Below, in pieces: positions 26,129 through 34,868 of a stretch of DNA of 64,000 nt. Origin of the DNA: Slackia sp. ZJ119 (lineage in GTDB: Bacteria; Actinomycetota; Coriobacteriia; Coriobacteriales; Eggerthellaceae); the NCBI RefSeq assembly GCF_011039175.1, contig NZ_JAAKEN010000014.1, positions 25,945 through 89,944 of the forward strand, read 5' to 3'. Under the pieces are notes generated by a model. It did not search any database. It was not told where the DNA came from and was given only the letters and a program-made list of their open reading frames with translations. Positions within the stretch are counted from its first letter, which is position 1. The number at the start of each line of letters is the position of its first letter. The translations under genes were made by a program, and so were the position numbers.

Positions 26129-27025
26129 TTAAGCCCGCGCAAGCTTCTTCTCGAGCATGCGGGTGGGTTTGACCAGGTGGCGGTTGACCGCCATCTCCTT
26201 GGGAGCGAAGCCCAGCGCCAAGCCCACCAGCTGCGGCAGGTGCAAAACGGGCATGGTGATGTCGGCGTCGTAGTGCTTCTGCGCGTCGGCCTGCCACATG
26301 TCAAGCGCCATATGGCACAGCGGACAAGGCGTGACCAGGCAATCGGCCCCCGCGTCGCGCGCGGTAAGGCAGCTCACGCCGTTTGAGAGCATCGCTTCGC
26401 GCTCGGCCGGGTAGATGGCGTGGAACCCGCAGCACGCCAAGCGCTGCTCGAAATCGACGTTGCGCGCGCCGAGCGCCTCGGCCACCAGCTCCATCGAATG
26501 GGGGTTGCGCGGGTTCTCGAACCCCATCACGTCAGGCGGCATCAATATGTGGCACCCGTAGAAGTTCGCCACGCTCAAGTCGGAAAGGGGCGTCTTCACC
26601 TGGGCTTTCAGAGCCTCAAGGCCCACATCTTCCACGAGCGCCCACAAATAGTGCGTGATCTCGCAGGTGCCCTTGTACTCAAGCCCGCTTTCGGCCAAGG
26701 CTTCGTTGACCTTCGCACGCAGCTTTTCGTCCTCGTCGAGGCGCTTTTTGGCCGTGCGCAGCATGAGCGTGCAGGTGTTGCACACCGTGAGGATCTTGTC
26801 GTGCCCGGCGGCTTCTGCCAGCGCGATGTTGCGAGCGTTGATGGCGACGCCCAAAAAGTCATCGATGTCTTGGATCTGCGCCGCGCCGCAGCACGTCCAC
26901 CCCTCGATCTCGTCCAGCTTGATGCCGAGCTTTTCGCACGTGAGCTCGGTGGCGATCTTGAGCTCCCCTGCCGCAGATTCAAGCGTGCAGCCTGGGAAAA
27001 ACGCATAGCGAAGCTTTTTAGACAT
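26129..27025 (-). CDS. sdhE: CCG-domain (HdrB/SdhE-like) subunit of class E fumarate reductase
   Basis: A 298-residue protein with two cysteine-rich CCG domains: FFPGCTLESA with GWTCCGAAQI and CNTCT in the first, then FYGCHIL, RLACCGFHAIYP and CPLCHMAL in the second. Proteins like this replace the heme-containing membrane anchor in class E succinate dehydrogenases and fumarate reductases, in HdrB and in thiol:fumarate reductase. It would link FrdAB to quinone or another donor at the membrane. ATG 27025 overlaps the FrdB gene by 8 bp, with AAGGAGG inside the FrdB tail. It follows frdA-frdB directly. Confidence 0.9.
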   Translation of the reverse strand: MSKKLRYAFFPGCTLESAAGELKIATELTCEKLGIKLDEIEGWTCCGAAQIQDIDDFLGVAINARNIALAEAAGHDKILTVCNTCTLMLRTAKKRLDEDEKLRAKVNEALAESGLEYKGTCEITHYLWALVEDVGLEALKAQVKTPLSDLSVANFYGCHILMPPDVMGFENPRNPHSMELVAEALGARNVDFEQRLACCGFHAIYPAEREAMLSNGVSCLTARDAGADCLVTPCPLCHMALDMWQADAQKHYDADITMPVLHLPQLVGLALGFAPKEMAVNRHLVKPTRMLEKKLARA

Positions 27026-27974
27026 GACGCGCCTCCTTGTCGTTGCGCCGCGAGAACTCGTAGAGCTTGCGCACGCTTTCGATGCCGGCCACGGGCTTGG
27101 GCATGTGCAGCGGGTTCATCTTGCCGGCTGCCACCATGCGGATGGCGAACGGCGTGCGGTTCGCGGCCGTCTTCACCATGCCCTCGGTGCGCAGCGCAAG
27201 CATCGTTTCGTTGAGCAGGCCGGTTTTCTTCACGTCGTCATAGAACGAATAGGCGTGGCGTGCGCCGGAGCTGTCCTTCTCCCCCATGCGCAGCGCCTCG
27301 CGACGCAGATACGATATTTCCTCGGCGATGGGAATGTGCTTGGGGCATTTCGTCGTGCACTGCTGGCAGTGGATGCACTTCCACAGGTTGTTCTGCAGGG
27401 CGGCCAAAACCCGCGCCCCGCGGCTGCCGTCGCGCGAATCGCGCTCGAAGCGGTAGGCCTTGTTCATGACCGCGGGCGGCAGATAGGTTCCGTCGTCATA
27501 GGCCAGCTCGCGGCACTCCGACACGCACGAGCCGCACAAAACGCAGTCTGCCGGCTTGCTGATCAGGTGAAACTCTTCCTGCGACTGCATGTGGTCGCAG
27601 CGGTCGGCTCGCTCTTCCAGCCAGCCGCTCACCTTCTTGACCTTTTCGCCCAGGCCGTCGAAGTCCACCACCAGATCGCGCACGACGGGAAGGTTGTTCA
27701 ACGGCTCGAGGTAGAGCGTCGTCGTCTCGAAGGTCTCAAGCAGCGCATCGAGCTGCGTCTCGCATGCCAGGTACGCGTTGCCGTTCACCTGCACCGCGCA
27801 GCTGCCGCAGATGGCGTGGCGGCACGCGCTCGTGAAGTTCAACGTGGGGTCCTGCTCTTCGCGGATGCGGACGAGGCAGCCCAAAAGCGTGTTCGTCTCG
27901 CGCGGCAGCCGGTATTCCTGGTTCCAGGTGCGCTCGCCGTCGAAGCGCTTGATGTTGAATATGACCGATTCCAT
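27018..27974 (-). CDS. frdB: Fumarate reductase/succinate dehydrogenase iron-sulfur subunit
   Basis: A 318-residue protein, longer than the usual 240. The N-terminal plant-type 2Fe-2S domain has SACRHAICGSCAVQVNG with YLAC. The C-terminal domain has CVLCGSCVSEC and CIHCQQCTTKCPKHIP for the 4Fe-4S and 3Fe-4S or 4Fe-4S clusters. After about residue 240 there is an extra helical tail with MNPLHMPKP, common in class E relatives. It transfers electrons between the CCG subunit and the flavoprotein. Its ATG shares one base with the FrdA stop, and the SdhE-like gene overlaps its 3' end. Confidence 0.93.
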   Translation of the reverse strand: MESVIFNIKRFDGERTWNQEYRLPRETNTLLGCLVRIREEQDPTLNFTSACRHAICGSCAVQVNGNAYLACETQLDALLETFETTTLYLEPLNNLPVVRDLVVDFDGLGEKVKKVSGWLEERADRCDHMQSQEEFHLISKPADCVLCGSCVSECRELAYDDGTYLPPAVMNKAYRFERDSRDGSRGARVLAALQNNLWKCIHCQQCTTKCPKHIPIAEEISYLRREALRMGEKDSSGARHAYSFYDDVKKTGLLNETMLALRTEGMVKTAANRTPFAIRMVAAGKMNPLHMPKPVAGIESVRKLYEFSRRNDKEARHV

Positions 27975-29683
27975 CAGTATTTCCTCTCCTCGGGCTTGAA
28001 CGCGGTGATCGAAACGGGACGGTAGTCCAGCCGATAGGCGCCGTCTTCAAGCGAGACGAGCGTATGCGCGAGGAAGTTCTCGTCGTCGCGGGCGGGAAAG
28101 TCCTGGCGCGAATGGCTGCCGCGGCTTTCGGTGCGTGCGCGGGCTCCCATGACCACGGCCTTGGCGATGGCGAGCACGTTGCCCACCTCCACGTAGTTCA
28201 TGAAGGCGGAGTTGTAGACTTTCGAATCGTCCCCGACGAACGCGTCGGCATAATCGGCGATGCATGCGTCCACGACGCGCTCGGCCTGGGCCATTCCCGC
28301 TTCGTCGCGGAAGATGCCCACGCCGTTCCACATGGCTTCGGCCATGCGGTCGCGAATCTCGAACAGGTTCTTGCCGGACTTCTTCGCACGCATCTCGTCG
28401 AAGCGGCGCCTCCAGTCCGCCTCAAGCCCTTCGAGGCGGCTCGTGCCGGCGAAGTCGCGCCGACGCGCCGTGGCCGCTGCGGCCTTGCCCGCCTGCGTGC
28501 CGAAAAACACCACTTCAGACACCGAGTTTCCGCCAAGGCGATTGGCGCCGTGCACCGAGATGCAGCTGCACTCGCCGGCCGCATGCAGGCCGTCGACGAC
28601 CGTGGCGCACGTGCGGTAGTCGATGACGTCGATGCCGCCCATCATGTAGTGGTTCGCAGGACGGATGGGCACCGGGTCAGCGATCATGTCCACGCCCTCG
28701 AAGCTCATGGCCAGATCGCGCACTTGCGGCAAGCGCTCCATGATCTTTTCGGCGCCCAGATGGCGCATGTCGAGCAGCACGTGGCTTTTCATGCCCTCGC
28801 CAAAGCCGCGGCCTTCCTTGATCTCGGTCTCGATGGAACGCGCCACCAGATCGCGCGGCCCCAGCTCCATCTTCTCGGGCGCATAGCGGGCCATGAAGCG
28901 CTCGCCTTCGCTGTTGACAAGGTAGCCGCCCTCGCCGCGGCACGCCTCCGAAAGCAAAACGCCCGTCGAGGCCAGGCCCGTGGGATGGAACTGCACGAAC
29001 TCGGGGTCTTTGACGGGCACGCCCGCACGCAGGCACGCCGCCACGCCGTCGCCGGTCATGTTGGTGGCGTTGGTGGTGCGGCTCCAATACACGCGCCCGA
29101 ACCCGCCCGAGGCGATGACCGCCGCGCGGGCCCGAAACGACACGATCTCGCCGCGCCGCAGGTCGATGGCCACGATGCCCTGCAGCTGGCCGTCTGTCTG
29201 GGCGATGTCGAGCAGGTTGTACTCGTCAAGGAACGTCACGCCCTGCTTGAGGCAGTTTTCGTACAAGGCGTGCAGAACCACGTGCCCCGTCTTGTCGGCC
29301 GAATAGCAGCACCTGGGCCTCGACGCGCCGCCGAAGGGGCGCTGCGCGATGCGGCCGCGCTCGTCGCGCGAGAAGGGAACGCCCATGGATTCCAGCTCCA
29401 GCACCAGATCGGGCATGCCCGAGACGAAAAACTCGACGGCGTCTTGGCCGGCCAGGTAGTCGCTGCCCTTCACCGTGTCGAAGAAGTGGCTCTCCACCGT
29501 GTCGTCCGCGTCGCGGTACGCAAGCGCCGCGTTCATGCCGCCCTGCGCCGCCCCGGTGTGCGAGCGCGTGGGGAACACCTTGGTCAGCACGGCCACCTTG
29601 AGGCCGGCCTCCTTGCTCGCGTTGAGCGCCGCCGCCATGCCGGCGCCGCCCGCGCCCACGATCACGATATCGAAAGTCTGCAT
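27974..29683 (-). CDS. frdA: Fumarate reductase/succinate dehydrogenase flavoprotein
   Basis: A 569-residue flavoprotein. The N-terminus has the FAD-binding IVIVGAGGAGMAAAL and SHTGAAQGG; H42 is the residue that normally carries covalent FAD. FVQFHPTGL, MGGIDV and GANRLGGNS complete the active site and FAD-binding pattern. There is no Tat signal, so the enzyme faces the cytoplasm. The direction of reaction cannot be told from sequence. Fumarate reduction is favoured by the anaerobic setting and by the adjacent fumarase and dicarboxylate carrier. ATG 29683 follows AGGGGGCG, 11 bp after the fumarase beta stop; a much longer open frame upstream only overlaps that gene. Confidence 0.94.
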   Translation of the reverse strand: MQTFDIVIVGAGGAGMAAALNASKEAGLKVAVLTKVFPTRSHTGAAQGGMNAALAYRDADDTVESHFFDTVKGSDYLAGQDAVEFFVSGMPDLVLELESMGVPFSRDERGRIAQRPFGGASRPRCCYSADKTGHVVLHALYENCLKQGVTFLDEYNLLDIAQTDGQLQGIVAIDLRRGEIVSFRARAAVIASGGFGRVYWSRTTNATNMTGDGVAACLRAGVPVKDPEFVQFHPTGLASTGVLLSEACRGEGGYLVNSEGERFMARYAPEKMELGPRDLVARSIETEIKEGRGFGEGMKSHVLLDMRHLGAEKIMERLPQVRDLAMSFEGVDMIADPVPIRPANHYMMGGIDVIDYRTCATVVDGLHAAGECSCISVHGANRLGGNSVSEVVFFGTQAGKAAAATARRRDFAGTSRLEGLEADWRRRFDEMRAKKSGKNLFEIRDRMAEAMWNGVGIFRDEAGMAQAERVVDACIADYADAFVGDDSKVYNSAFMNYVEVGNVLAIAKAVVMGARARTESRGSHSRQDFPARDDENFLAHTLVSLEDGAYRLDYRPVSITAFKPEERKY

Positions 29684-29694
29684 GTTGGCGCCCC

Positions 29695-30252
29695 CTAGTC
29701 GATTCGATACTGGGCGACGCCCTGCTCGTAGAGGTTGTTTCCCTCGGAGTCGATCACGACGATGCAGGGATACTCTTCCACGCGCAAGCGGCGAACGGCC
29801 TCCGGCCCCAGGTCGTCGTACGCGATGACCTCGCACTCCTTCACGCTGTCGGCGATGAGCGCCGCCGCGCCGCCGATGGCGGCGAAGTACACCACGCCGT
29901 GGTCGACCATGGCGTCGACCACCTCTTTGGAGCGCGGCCCCTTCCCGATCATGCCCTTGAGGCCCTGGTCCATCATCGTGGGCGAGTAGGCGTCCATGCG
30001 CCCCGAGGTCGTAGGGCCGCACGATCCGATGACCTTGCCCGGTCTGGCCGGCGTGGGGCCTGCATAGTAGATGACCTGGCCGTCCCACTCGACCGGCAGC
30101 TCTTCGCCCCGCTCAAGCGCCTCGACCATGTTCTTGTGCGCGGCGTCGCGCCCCGTGTAGATGGTCCCGGAAATGCTTACCATGTCGCCGCATTTGAGCG
30201 AGCGTGCGACCTCGTCTGTCAGCGGCGCGGTGATCTGCTTGGCTTGTGCCAT
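29695..30252 (-). CDS. fumB-like: Class I fumarase (or L-tartrate dehydratase) beta subunit
   Basis: A 185-residue protein matching the C-terminal half of class I fumarase. It has ITAPLTDEVARSLKCGD, ISGTIYTGRDAAHK, YYAGPTPARPGKVIGSCGPTTSGRMD (substrate binding) and GKGPRSKEVVDAM. It forms the enzyme with the alpha subunit encoded 66 bp upstream, which carries the 4Fe-4S cluster. GAGGAGAAA precedes ATG 30252. The TtdB subunit of L-tartrate dehydratase is a close relative of similar size, so tartrate cannot be ruled out. Proximity to frdAB favours malate-fumarate interconversion. Confidence 0.88.
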   Translation of the reverse strand: MAQAKQITAPLTDEVARSLKCGDMVSISGTIYTGRDAAHKNMVEALERGEELPVEWDGQVIYYAGPTPARPGKVIGSCGPTTSGRMDAYSPTMMDQGLKGMIGKGPRSKEVVDAMVDHGVVYFAAIGGAAALIADSVKECEVIAYDDLGPEAVRRLRVEEYPCIVVIDSEGNNLYEQGVAQYRID

Positions 30253-30318
30253 GATGTTTCTCCTCTTCAGGACAGGTTTTGACTTCATGCGGGTTCTGCT
30301 TGGCCGCAGGCGCGGCGG

Positions 30319-31164
30319 CTACAGAACGACCTCCTTGTGGCGTGCGGCATGGCAGTTCAGCGTGACCGCCACCGGCATGGTCGCAATGTGCGTGGGATAG
30401 GTCTCTATCTGCACGGCCAAAGCGGTGTTGCGCCCGCCGAAGCCTTGCGGGCCGACGCCGGACTTGTTGATCTCCTTCAAAAGCTCGCGCTCGATGGCGG
30501 CGTAGGCAGGATCGGGATGGGGAGCCCCCGCCTCGCGACGCAGCGCCACCTTGGAAAGCTGCATGGCCTTGTCGGCATTGCCGCCGATGCCCACGCCCAC
30601 GATCGTCGGCGGGCAGGGATTGCCGCCGGCATTGACCACCGTGTCCACGATGAAGCGCTTGACGCCCTCGAGCCCTTCAGCCGGCTTGAGCATTTTGAGC
30701 GCACTCATGTTCTCGGATCCGGCGCCCTTCGGCATGATGGCGATGCGCAGCTCGTCGCCTTCCACCAGCGAGGTGTAGATGATGGCCGGCGTGTTGTCTC
30801 CCGCGTTCTTGCGATTGAGCACCGGGTCGACGACCGTCGATTTGCGCAGGTAGCCGTCCACGTATCCCGCCGCAACACCGGCGTTGATGGCGTCGTCGAG
30901 CAGGCCGCCCGCGATGTGCACCTCTTGGCCCACTTCCACGAACGCGATCACCATGCCGGTGTCTTGGCACATGGGAACCGTGTTCTCGCGGGCGATCTTG
31001 ATGTTGCGGCACACCTTTTCCATGGCGTAGGTGCCGAATTCGGACTCTTCGGTCTGGGCCGCCTGCACGACGAGCTTCTCCACGTCGACCGGCAGATCGC
31101 ACGCCGCCTCGATGCACAAACGCTTCACCTCGCGGGAGATGTCCTCAACGTTGATTTCCTTCAT
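30319..31164 (-). CDS. fumA-like: Class I fumarase (or L-tartrate dehydratase) alpha subunit
   Basis: A 281-residue protein matching the N-terminal iron-sulfur half of class I fumarase. Cluster ligands are visible in VPMCQDTGM and NPCPPTIVGVGIGG; GVGPQGFGGRNTALAVQIE and ALTLNCH-like VTLNCHAARH end the protein. Together with the beta subunit it dehydrates malate to fumarate through an oxygen-sensitive 4Fe-4S cluster. AGGAGG before ATG 31164 sets the start. It is 103 bp downstream of the DASS transporter, with a strong hairpin between. TtdA of E. coli, encoded beside transporter TtdT, has the same arrangement, so tartrate is an alternative substrate. Confidence 0.9.
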   Translation of the reverse strand: MKEINVEDISREVKRLCIEAACDLPVDVEKLVVQAAQTEESEFGTYAMEKVCRNIKIARENTVPMCQDTGMVIAFVEVGQEVHIAGGLLDDAINAGVAAGYVDGYLRKSTVVDPVLNRKNAGDNTPAIIYTSLVEGDELRIAIMPKGAGSENMSALKMLKPAEGLEGVKRFIVDTVVNAGGNPCPPTIVGVGIGGNADKAMQLSKVALRREAGAPHPDPAYAAIERELLKEINKSGVGPQGFGGRNTALAVQIETYPTHIATMPVAVTLNCHAARHKEVVL

Positions 31165-31232
31165 GAAATGCCTCCTGACCTCTTGTTTTGAAACGAAATT
31201 CCCCATAAGCCGCCCGAAAGCGGCCCTGCAAG

Positions 31233-31258
31233 CCCGGGGCGTGCAAAAACGCCCCGGG
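31233..31258 (-). other. Strong intercistronic hairpin
   Basis: CCCGGGGCGT (31233-31242) and ACGCCCCGGG (31249-31258) form a perfect 10-bp stem just past the transporter stop. No T-run follows on the minus strand. It may be an attenuator or an RNA-processing/stability structure that separates transporter from enzyme expression. Confidence 0.55.
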
Positions 31259-31267
31259 GAACAGCCG

Positions 31268-32746
31268 CTACCAAAGACCGAGCACCTTCCACCAGGCAGA
31301 GCCCAGGCCCATCCAGATGACGACGTTGACCACGGCCACCACCAGGCCTATCGTCCACCACTTGCCCTGGCTCACGTATCCCGGGCCGAAGAAGATGGGA
31401 GCCGGCCCGCACGCGTAGTGCGTGAGAGAGCCGTTCAGGTTGCCGAAGAAGCCGAGCGCCAGCGCGGCGAGCATGGGCGGCGTGCCTGCCGCCACGGCAA
31501 CCGTCAAGAATGCGGCGTACATGGCGGTCACGTGCGCCGTCTGGCTTGCGAACAGGTAGTGCGAGAAGAGGTACACGAGCGCGAGCAGGCCGCCGGCAAC
31601 CACCCAGTTCATGCCTCCGACCAGGCTGCTCATAAGCTCGCCGAACCACGGAATCATGCCGAGCGTGTTCAGCTGGCCGGCCATCATCACGAGCGCCGAG
31701 AACCATACGAGCGTGTCCCACGCGCCTTTCTCGCTTTTCACGTCGTCCCAGGTGAGCACCCCCGAAAGAAGCAGCACGCTCAGGCCGATGAAGCCCGTCG
31801 TCGTCGCATTCAGATCGATGCTCGATCCGGCGATCCACAAAACGAGCACCAAAACGAACACGGCGATCATCTTTTTCTCGGCAAGCGTCATCGGGCCCAT
31901 TTCCGCAAGCTTCTCCTGCGCCATGGCCGCCGCGCCCGGCGTCTCTTTGATCTCGGGCGGGTTGAGCTTGTAGATGACGAGAGGCACGACCACCAGCGCG
32001 ATCAGGCCGGGCACGATCGCCGCGAGAAACCAGCCGACCCAGGTGATCTCAATGCCGGCGGCCTCGGCGGCGAGCTGCACCGCAAGCGGGTTTGCCGCCA
32101 TCGAGGTCATGAACATGGCGGAGGTCACCATGTCCACCTGGTAGGCCGTCAAATGCAGAAACGAGCCGACGCGGTTCGCGGTGCCGTCGTCGGGACGCGA
32201 GCCGAACGCGCGAGAGAGCGACTGCACGATCGGGAACACGATGCCGCCGGCGCGGGCGGTGTTCGAGGGCATCGCCGGCGCAAGCACAAGGTCGGTGGCC
32301 GCAAGCGCATACGACAAGCCGAGCGTCTTTTTGCCGAACTTGTTGACGAAGATGTACGCCACGCGCGAGCCGAGGCCCGTCTTGATGAAGCCGCGCGAGA
32401 TGAAAAACGCGATCACGATGAGCCAGATGGTCGAATTGCCGAATCCCGACAGCCCGTCTTTCAGGCTGGTCGTGCCCGTGAGCACGCATATCGATATGGC
32501 GCAGATCGCAATCGAGCCCATCGGCATCGGCTTGATGATGAGCGCCACGATGGTCGCCGCGAAGATCGCGAACATGTGCCACGCCTGCTGCGCAAGGCCC
32601 GCAGGAGCCGGAACGAACCACAGCGCCACGCCGATGGCGACCGATATGGCCAAGTTGATCCAATTCACCTCTTTCTGAGGCCCGCCCGATTTCTGCTTGG
32701 CTTTGGCCGCCGCCGTCCTTTGGCCAAACGCCTTTGCTTTCGCCAT
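31268..32746 (-). CDS. DASS-family (CitT/TtdT-like) dicarboxylate transporter
   Basis: A 492-residue membrane protein with about 12 helices and DASS signatures: APAMPSNTARAGGIVFPI around residues 157-174 and the matching SQTAHVTAMYAAF near 415, which are the SNT-type substrate and sodium-binding repeats. Relatives exchange malate, fumarate, tartrate, citrate or 2-oxoglutarate for succinate. The first 25 residues are basic and polar. As first gene of the operon it likely exchanges incoming malate or fumarate for succinate made by the reductase. AAAGGAGAAAGGG precedes ATG 32746. About 200 bp further upstream is the second copy of the 260-bp element. Confidence 0.9.
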   Translation of the reverse strand: MAKAKAFGQRTAAAKAKQKSGGPQKEVNWINLAISVAIGVALWFVPAPAGLAQQAWHMFAIFAATIVALIIKPMPMGSIAICAISICVLTGTTSLKDGLSGFGNSTIWLIVIAFFISRGFIKTGLGSRVAYIFVNKFGKKTLGLSYALAATDLVLAPAMPSNTARAGGIVFPIVQSLSRAFGSRPDDGTANRVGSFLHLTAYQVDMVTSAMFMTSMAANPLAVQLAAEAAGIEITWVGWFLAAIVPGLIALVVVPLVIYKLNPPEIKETPGAAAMAQEKLAEMGPMTLAEKKMIAVFVLVLVLWIAGSSIDLNATTTGFIGLSVLLLSGVLTWDDVKSEKGAWDTLVWFSALVMMAGQLNTLGMIPWFGELMSSLVGGMNWVVAGGLLALVYLFSHYLFASQTAHVTAMYAAFLTVAVAAGTPPMLAALALGFFGNLNGSLTHYACGPAPIFFGPGYVSQGKWWTIGLVVAVVNVVIWMGLGSAWWKVLGLW

Positions 32747-32944
32747 CCCTTTCTCCTTTCTCGTCCGAATTCCTCATTAGGGACGCACCGATGGCGAAAC
32801 CATGCGTAAAAAGGGCGCATCTATCTACACCCCTCAGGGGCGTTTTCTTGTTATGCCTGGTCAAATGGTTGCTTTGAGAGAGCCGAATGCGAAGATGCGA
32901 AGCGCGGGACACACAGCCCTCCCCGCCGCCCGAAGCGTCTTCAG

Positions 32945-33204
32945 GCCCGAGGAAACGCCGCGAGCAATGCGTGTGAAAAAACATTTGGCACGTAGGCGGC
33001 GGTCGATCCTAAAAAATGCATCATTTTATTGGTTCAAAAATGTTAGCTTTTCGAATTTGGTGCATTTTTCTTCTTCTCGCTGCAGAAAATGCATCAAACG
33101 TCGCGACCAATGGTTCTGTTTTTGCTAGCATTCGCCGAACCACCCGAAATTTGGTGCATTTTTTAGAAGGAGCCTCCCCCGCAGGTTCATTTGTTTTTTT
33201 CGCA
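32945..33204. repeat. 260-bp AT-rich element, copy 2
   Basis: It is a direct repeat of 21686-21945, at about 98% identity and equal length. It lies 199 bp upstream of the transporter that begins the C4-dicarboxylate operon. The four TGCATTTT-type motifs and the terminal complement CTAAAAAATGCA/TGCATTTTTTAG are all preserved. Between it and the transporter (32747-32944) are two small dyads (ACACCCCTCAGGGGCGT near 32828, and CGCAT/ATGCG-type) that could be operators or leader hairpins. Confidence 0.85.
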
Positions 33205-33254
33205 GACGGCGTTTGCGCATCTTGGCGGCGCTGCGCCCGGTTCGGCGACGGGCG

Positions 33255-34052
33255 CTATTCGTCGCGCAGCGCGGGAGAGAGGAAGCAGGCGTCGGACGTG
33301 AAGCGCTTGCGGTAGGTGGTGAGGCAGATGGCGACGATGGCCAAGGTCGTGGCCGCGGATATCATGAGCAAGACGACTATCTGGTACTTCGCCGCGATCA
33401 TGGGGTCGGCGCCGGCGAGCACCTGCCCAGACATCATGCCGGGGATCTGGACGATGCCCGCGGCCGACATCGTGGCAAGGGCAGGAGTCAGGCCCGACCC
33501 TATCGCCGAGCGGATCGAGGGAAACGCCGCCTCCCGCGGCGTCGCGCCAAGCGCCAGATACGCCGCGATCTCGTCAGAGCGCACGTCCATGCCCGAGAAG
33601 AGCCTGTCGATCGCCACGGCGGTCGCGCTCAGCGTACTGCCGAGCACCATGCCCGATATCGGCACGAGCACGCGCGCGTCGTACCAGGGCGAGGCATGGA
33701 CGATGGCCTCAACGACGATGAAAGCCACGATCATCGACGACAGGAAGATCGTGCCGAACACCTCCGGCCAGATGTTGAGCGCCTTGCCCTTCACGCGCCC
33801 CAGGGCGATCTGCGTAGCGGCAAGCGACATCCCCACGAGCACGAGGCAGACGAGCCACCACGACTGGTATTTGAACAGGTAGACGAGCAGCAGCCCCATT
33901 GCCAGCAGCTGCAAGAAGCAGCGGACGGTCGAGACGACGATGGCCTTGGTCTGCCTGAGCCTGAGCGCCCCTGCCACGACGGCCGCCACCAGCATGAAGG
34001 CCGTGGCTCCGAAAAGCTCCAGATACCCTATATCGATGACTCCAGCGCTCAT
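33255..34052 (-). CDS. fetB-like: FetB-like (UPF0014) ABC transporter permease
   Basis: A 265-residue membrane protein with about seven helices matching UPF0014/FetB. Signatures include YQSWWLVCLVLVGMSLAA, VPISGMVLGSTLSATAVAIDRL, YLALGATPREAAFPSIRSAI and GIVQIPGMMSGQVLAGADP. E. coli FetAB exports iron and protects against oxidative stress; plant relatives act in aluminium tolerance. ATG 34052 starts one base after the ATPase stop, so the two are coupled. The substrate is inferred only from the family. Confidence 0.88.
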   Translation of the reverse strand: MSAGVIDIGYLELFGATAFMLVAAVVAGALRLRQTKAIVVSTVRCFLQLLAMGLLLVYLFKYQSWWLVCLVLVGMSLAATQIALGRVKGKALNIWPEVFGTIFLSSMIVAFIVVEAIVHASPWYDARVLVPISGMVLGSTLSATAVAIDRLFSGMDVRSDEIAAYLALGATPREAAFPSIRSAIGSGLTPALATMSAAGIVQIPGMMSGQVLAGADPMIAAKYQIVVLLMISAATTLAIVAICLTTYRKRFTSDACFLSPALRDE

Positions 34053-34053
34053 A

Positions 34054-34737
34054 TTACACCCCCGCTTCCGCGTGATCGATCTGGGCGATCCTGCCGCGCT
34101 CCAGCCGAAGCGTCCTGTCGGCCGCGCCGTCGGGAGGCCTGTGCCGGATGCGCAGACACGCCGTGTCGCCGCGAACGAGCCTGCGCGTGAGGCGGGAGAC
34201 CGACCTCGCCGTCGCGTCGTCGAGCGCCGCGTCCACCTCGTCGAGCAAAAGGACGTCCGGCCTGGTCGCGAAGGCGCGAAGCAGCGCGACCCGGGCAAGC
34301 TCGCCGCCCGAGAGCTGCGCGGCGTCCCGGTCAAGGTCCACGTCGTCCAAGGCGGCATCGGCTATGAGCGAGCGAAGCGCCGCATCGTCCGGCGCCTCGT
34401 CGTTTCGGCGGACCCGAAGGCTCCAGGGCAGCAGAAGGTTGTCGCGCACGGTGCCGGCGACGACGGTTGGCTTCTGCGGCACGTAGCAGACGCGCCTTCG
34501 CCACTCCTCCGGCGAAAACGAGGTCGAGTCGGCCCCTTTGAGCACAAGCGTGCCGCTCGTTTTGGGAAGAAGACGCGCACAGGCGCACAGCAAACTCGAC
34601 TTGCCCGACCCCGAAGGGCCCACGAGGTCTGCGATCTGCCCCGCGAAAAGCTCGAAGCCGACGTCGCTGAACGGCTCGAACGGCACGCCGTTTCGCCTGT
34701 AGGACACCGCAAGCCCTCTTGCCTCGAAAAATGCCAC
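34054..34737 (-). CDS. fetA-like: FetA-like ABC transporter ATPase
   Basis: A 227-residue nucleotide-binding subunit: Walker A LVGPSGSGKSSLLCA (residues about 39-53), Q-loop YVPQKPTV, signature LSGGELARVALLRA (with E in place of the usual Q) and Walker B VLLLDEVDAALDD. The C-terminal H-loop region reads RIRHRPPDG, so the usual switch histidine motif is not obvious. The GTG at 34737 follows GGAGGTAGG. It pairs with the FetB-like permease in the standard ATPase-permease order. Confidence 0.87.
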   Translation of the reverse strand: MAFFEARGLAVSYRRNGVPFEPFSDVGFELFAGQIADLVGPSGSGKSSLLCACARLLPKTSGTLVLKGADSTSFSPEEWRRRVCYVPQKPTVVAGTVRDNLLLPWSLRVRRNDEAPDDAALRSLIADAALDDVDLDRDAAQLSGGELARVALLRAFATRPDVLLLDEVDAALDDATARSVSRLTRRLVRGDTACLRIRHRPPDGAADRTLRLERGRIAQIDHAEAGV

Positions 34738-34838
34738 TTCAGCCTACCTCCACGCGTCCCGTGCGACGAAGGTCGCAAACGACGCACACGCTCAAGAACA
34801 AGTCGTTGCAAATATACTATGCAGCGGCAAGCAAGAAA

Positions 34839-34868
34839 ACCCGGCATCGACGGACAAAACCGGGCTTT
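34839..34868 (-). terminator. Probable terminator after the MerR gene
   Basis: CCCGG (34840-34844) pairs with CCGGG (34860-34864) with A-runs outside on both flanks (AAAAC before, CTTTTG after), so it could act in both directions. It is the only feature I see in 34738-35024 apart from the start region of the FetA gene. Confidence 0.45.

Noticed and set aside
28064..29698. 544-codon open frame opposite frdA
   Set aside because: Antisense shadow; the FrdA motifs on the minus strand are unmistakable.
29695..32746. Tartrate utilisation (TtdA-TtdB-TtdT) as the main reading of this gene set
   Set aside because: Layout and sizes fit, but the direct link to frdA, frdB and the CCG subunit makes malate-fumarate more likely. 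Kept as an alternative.
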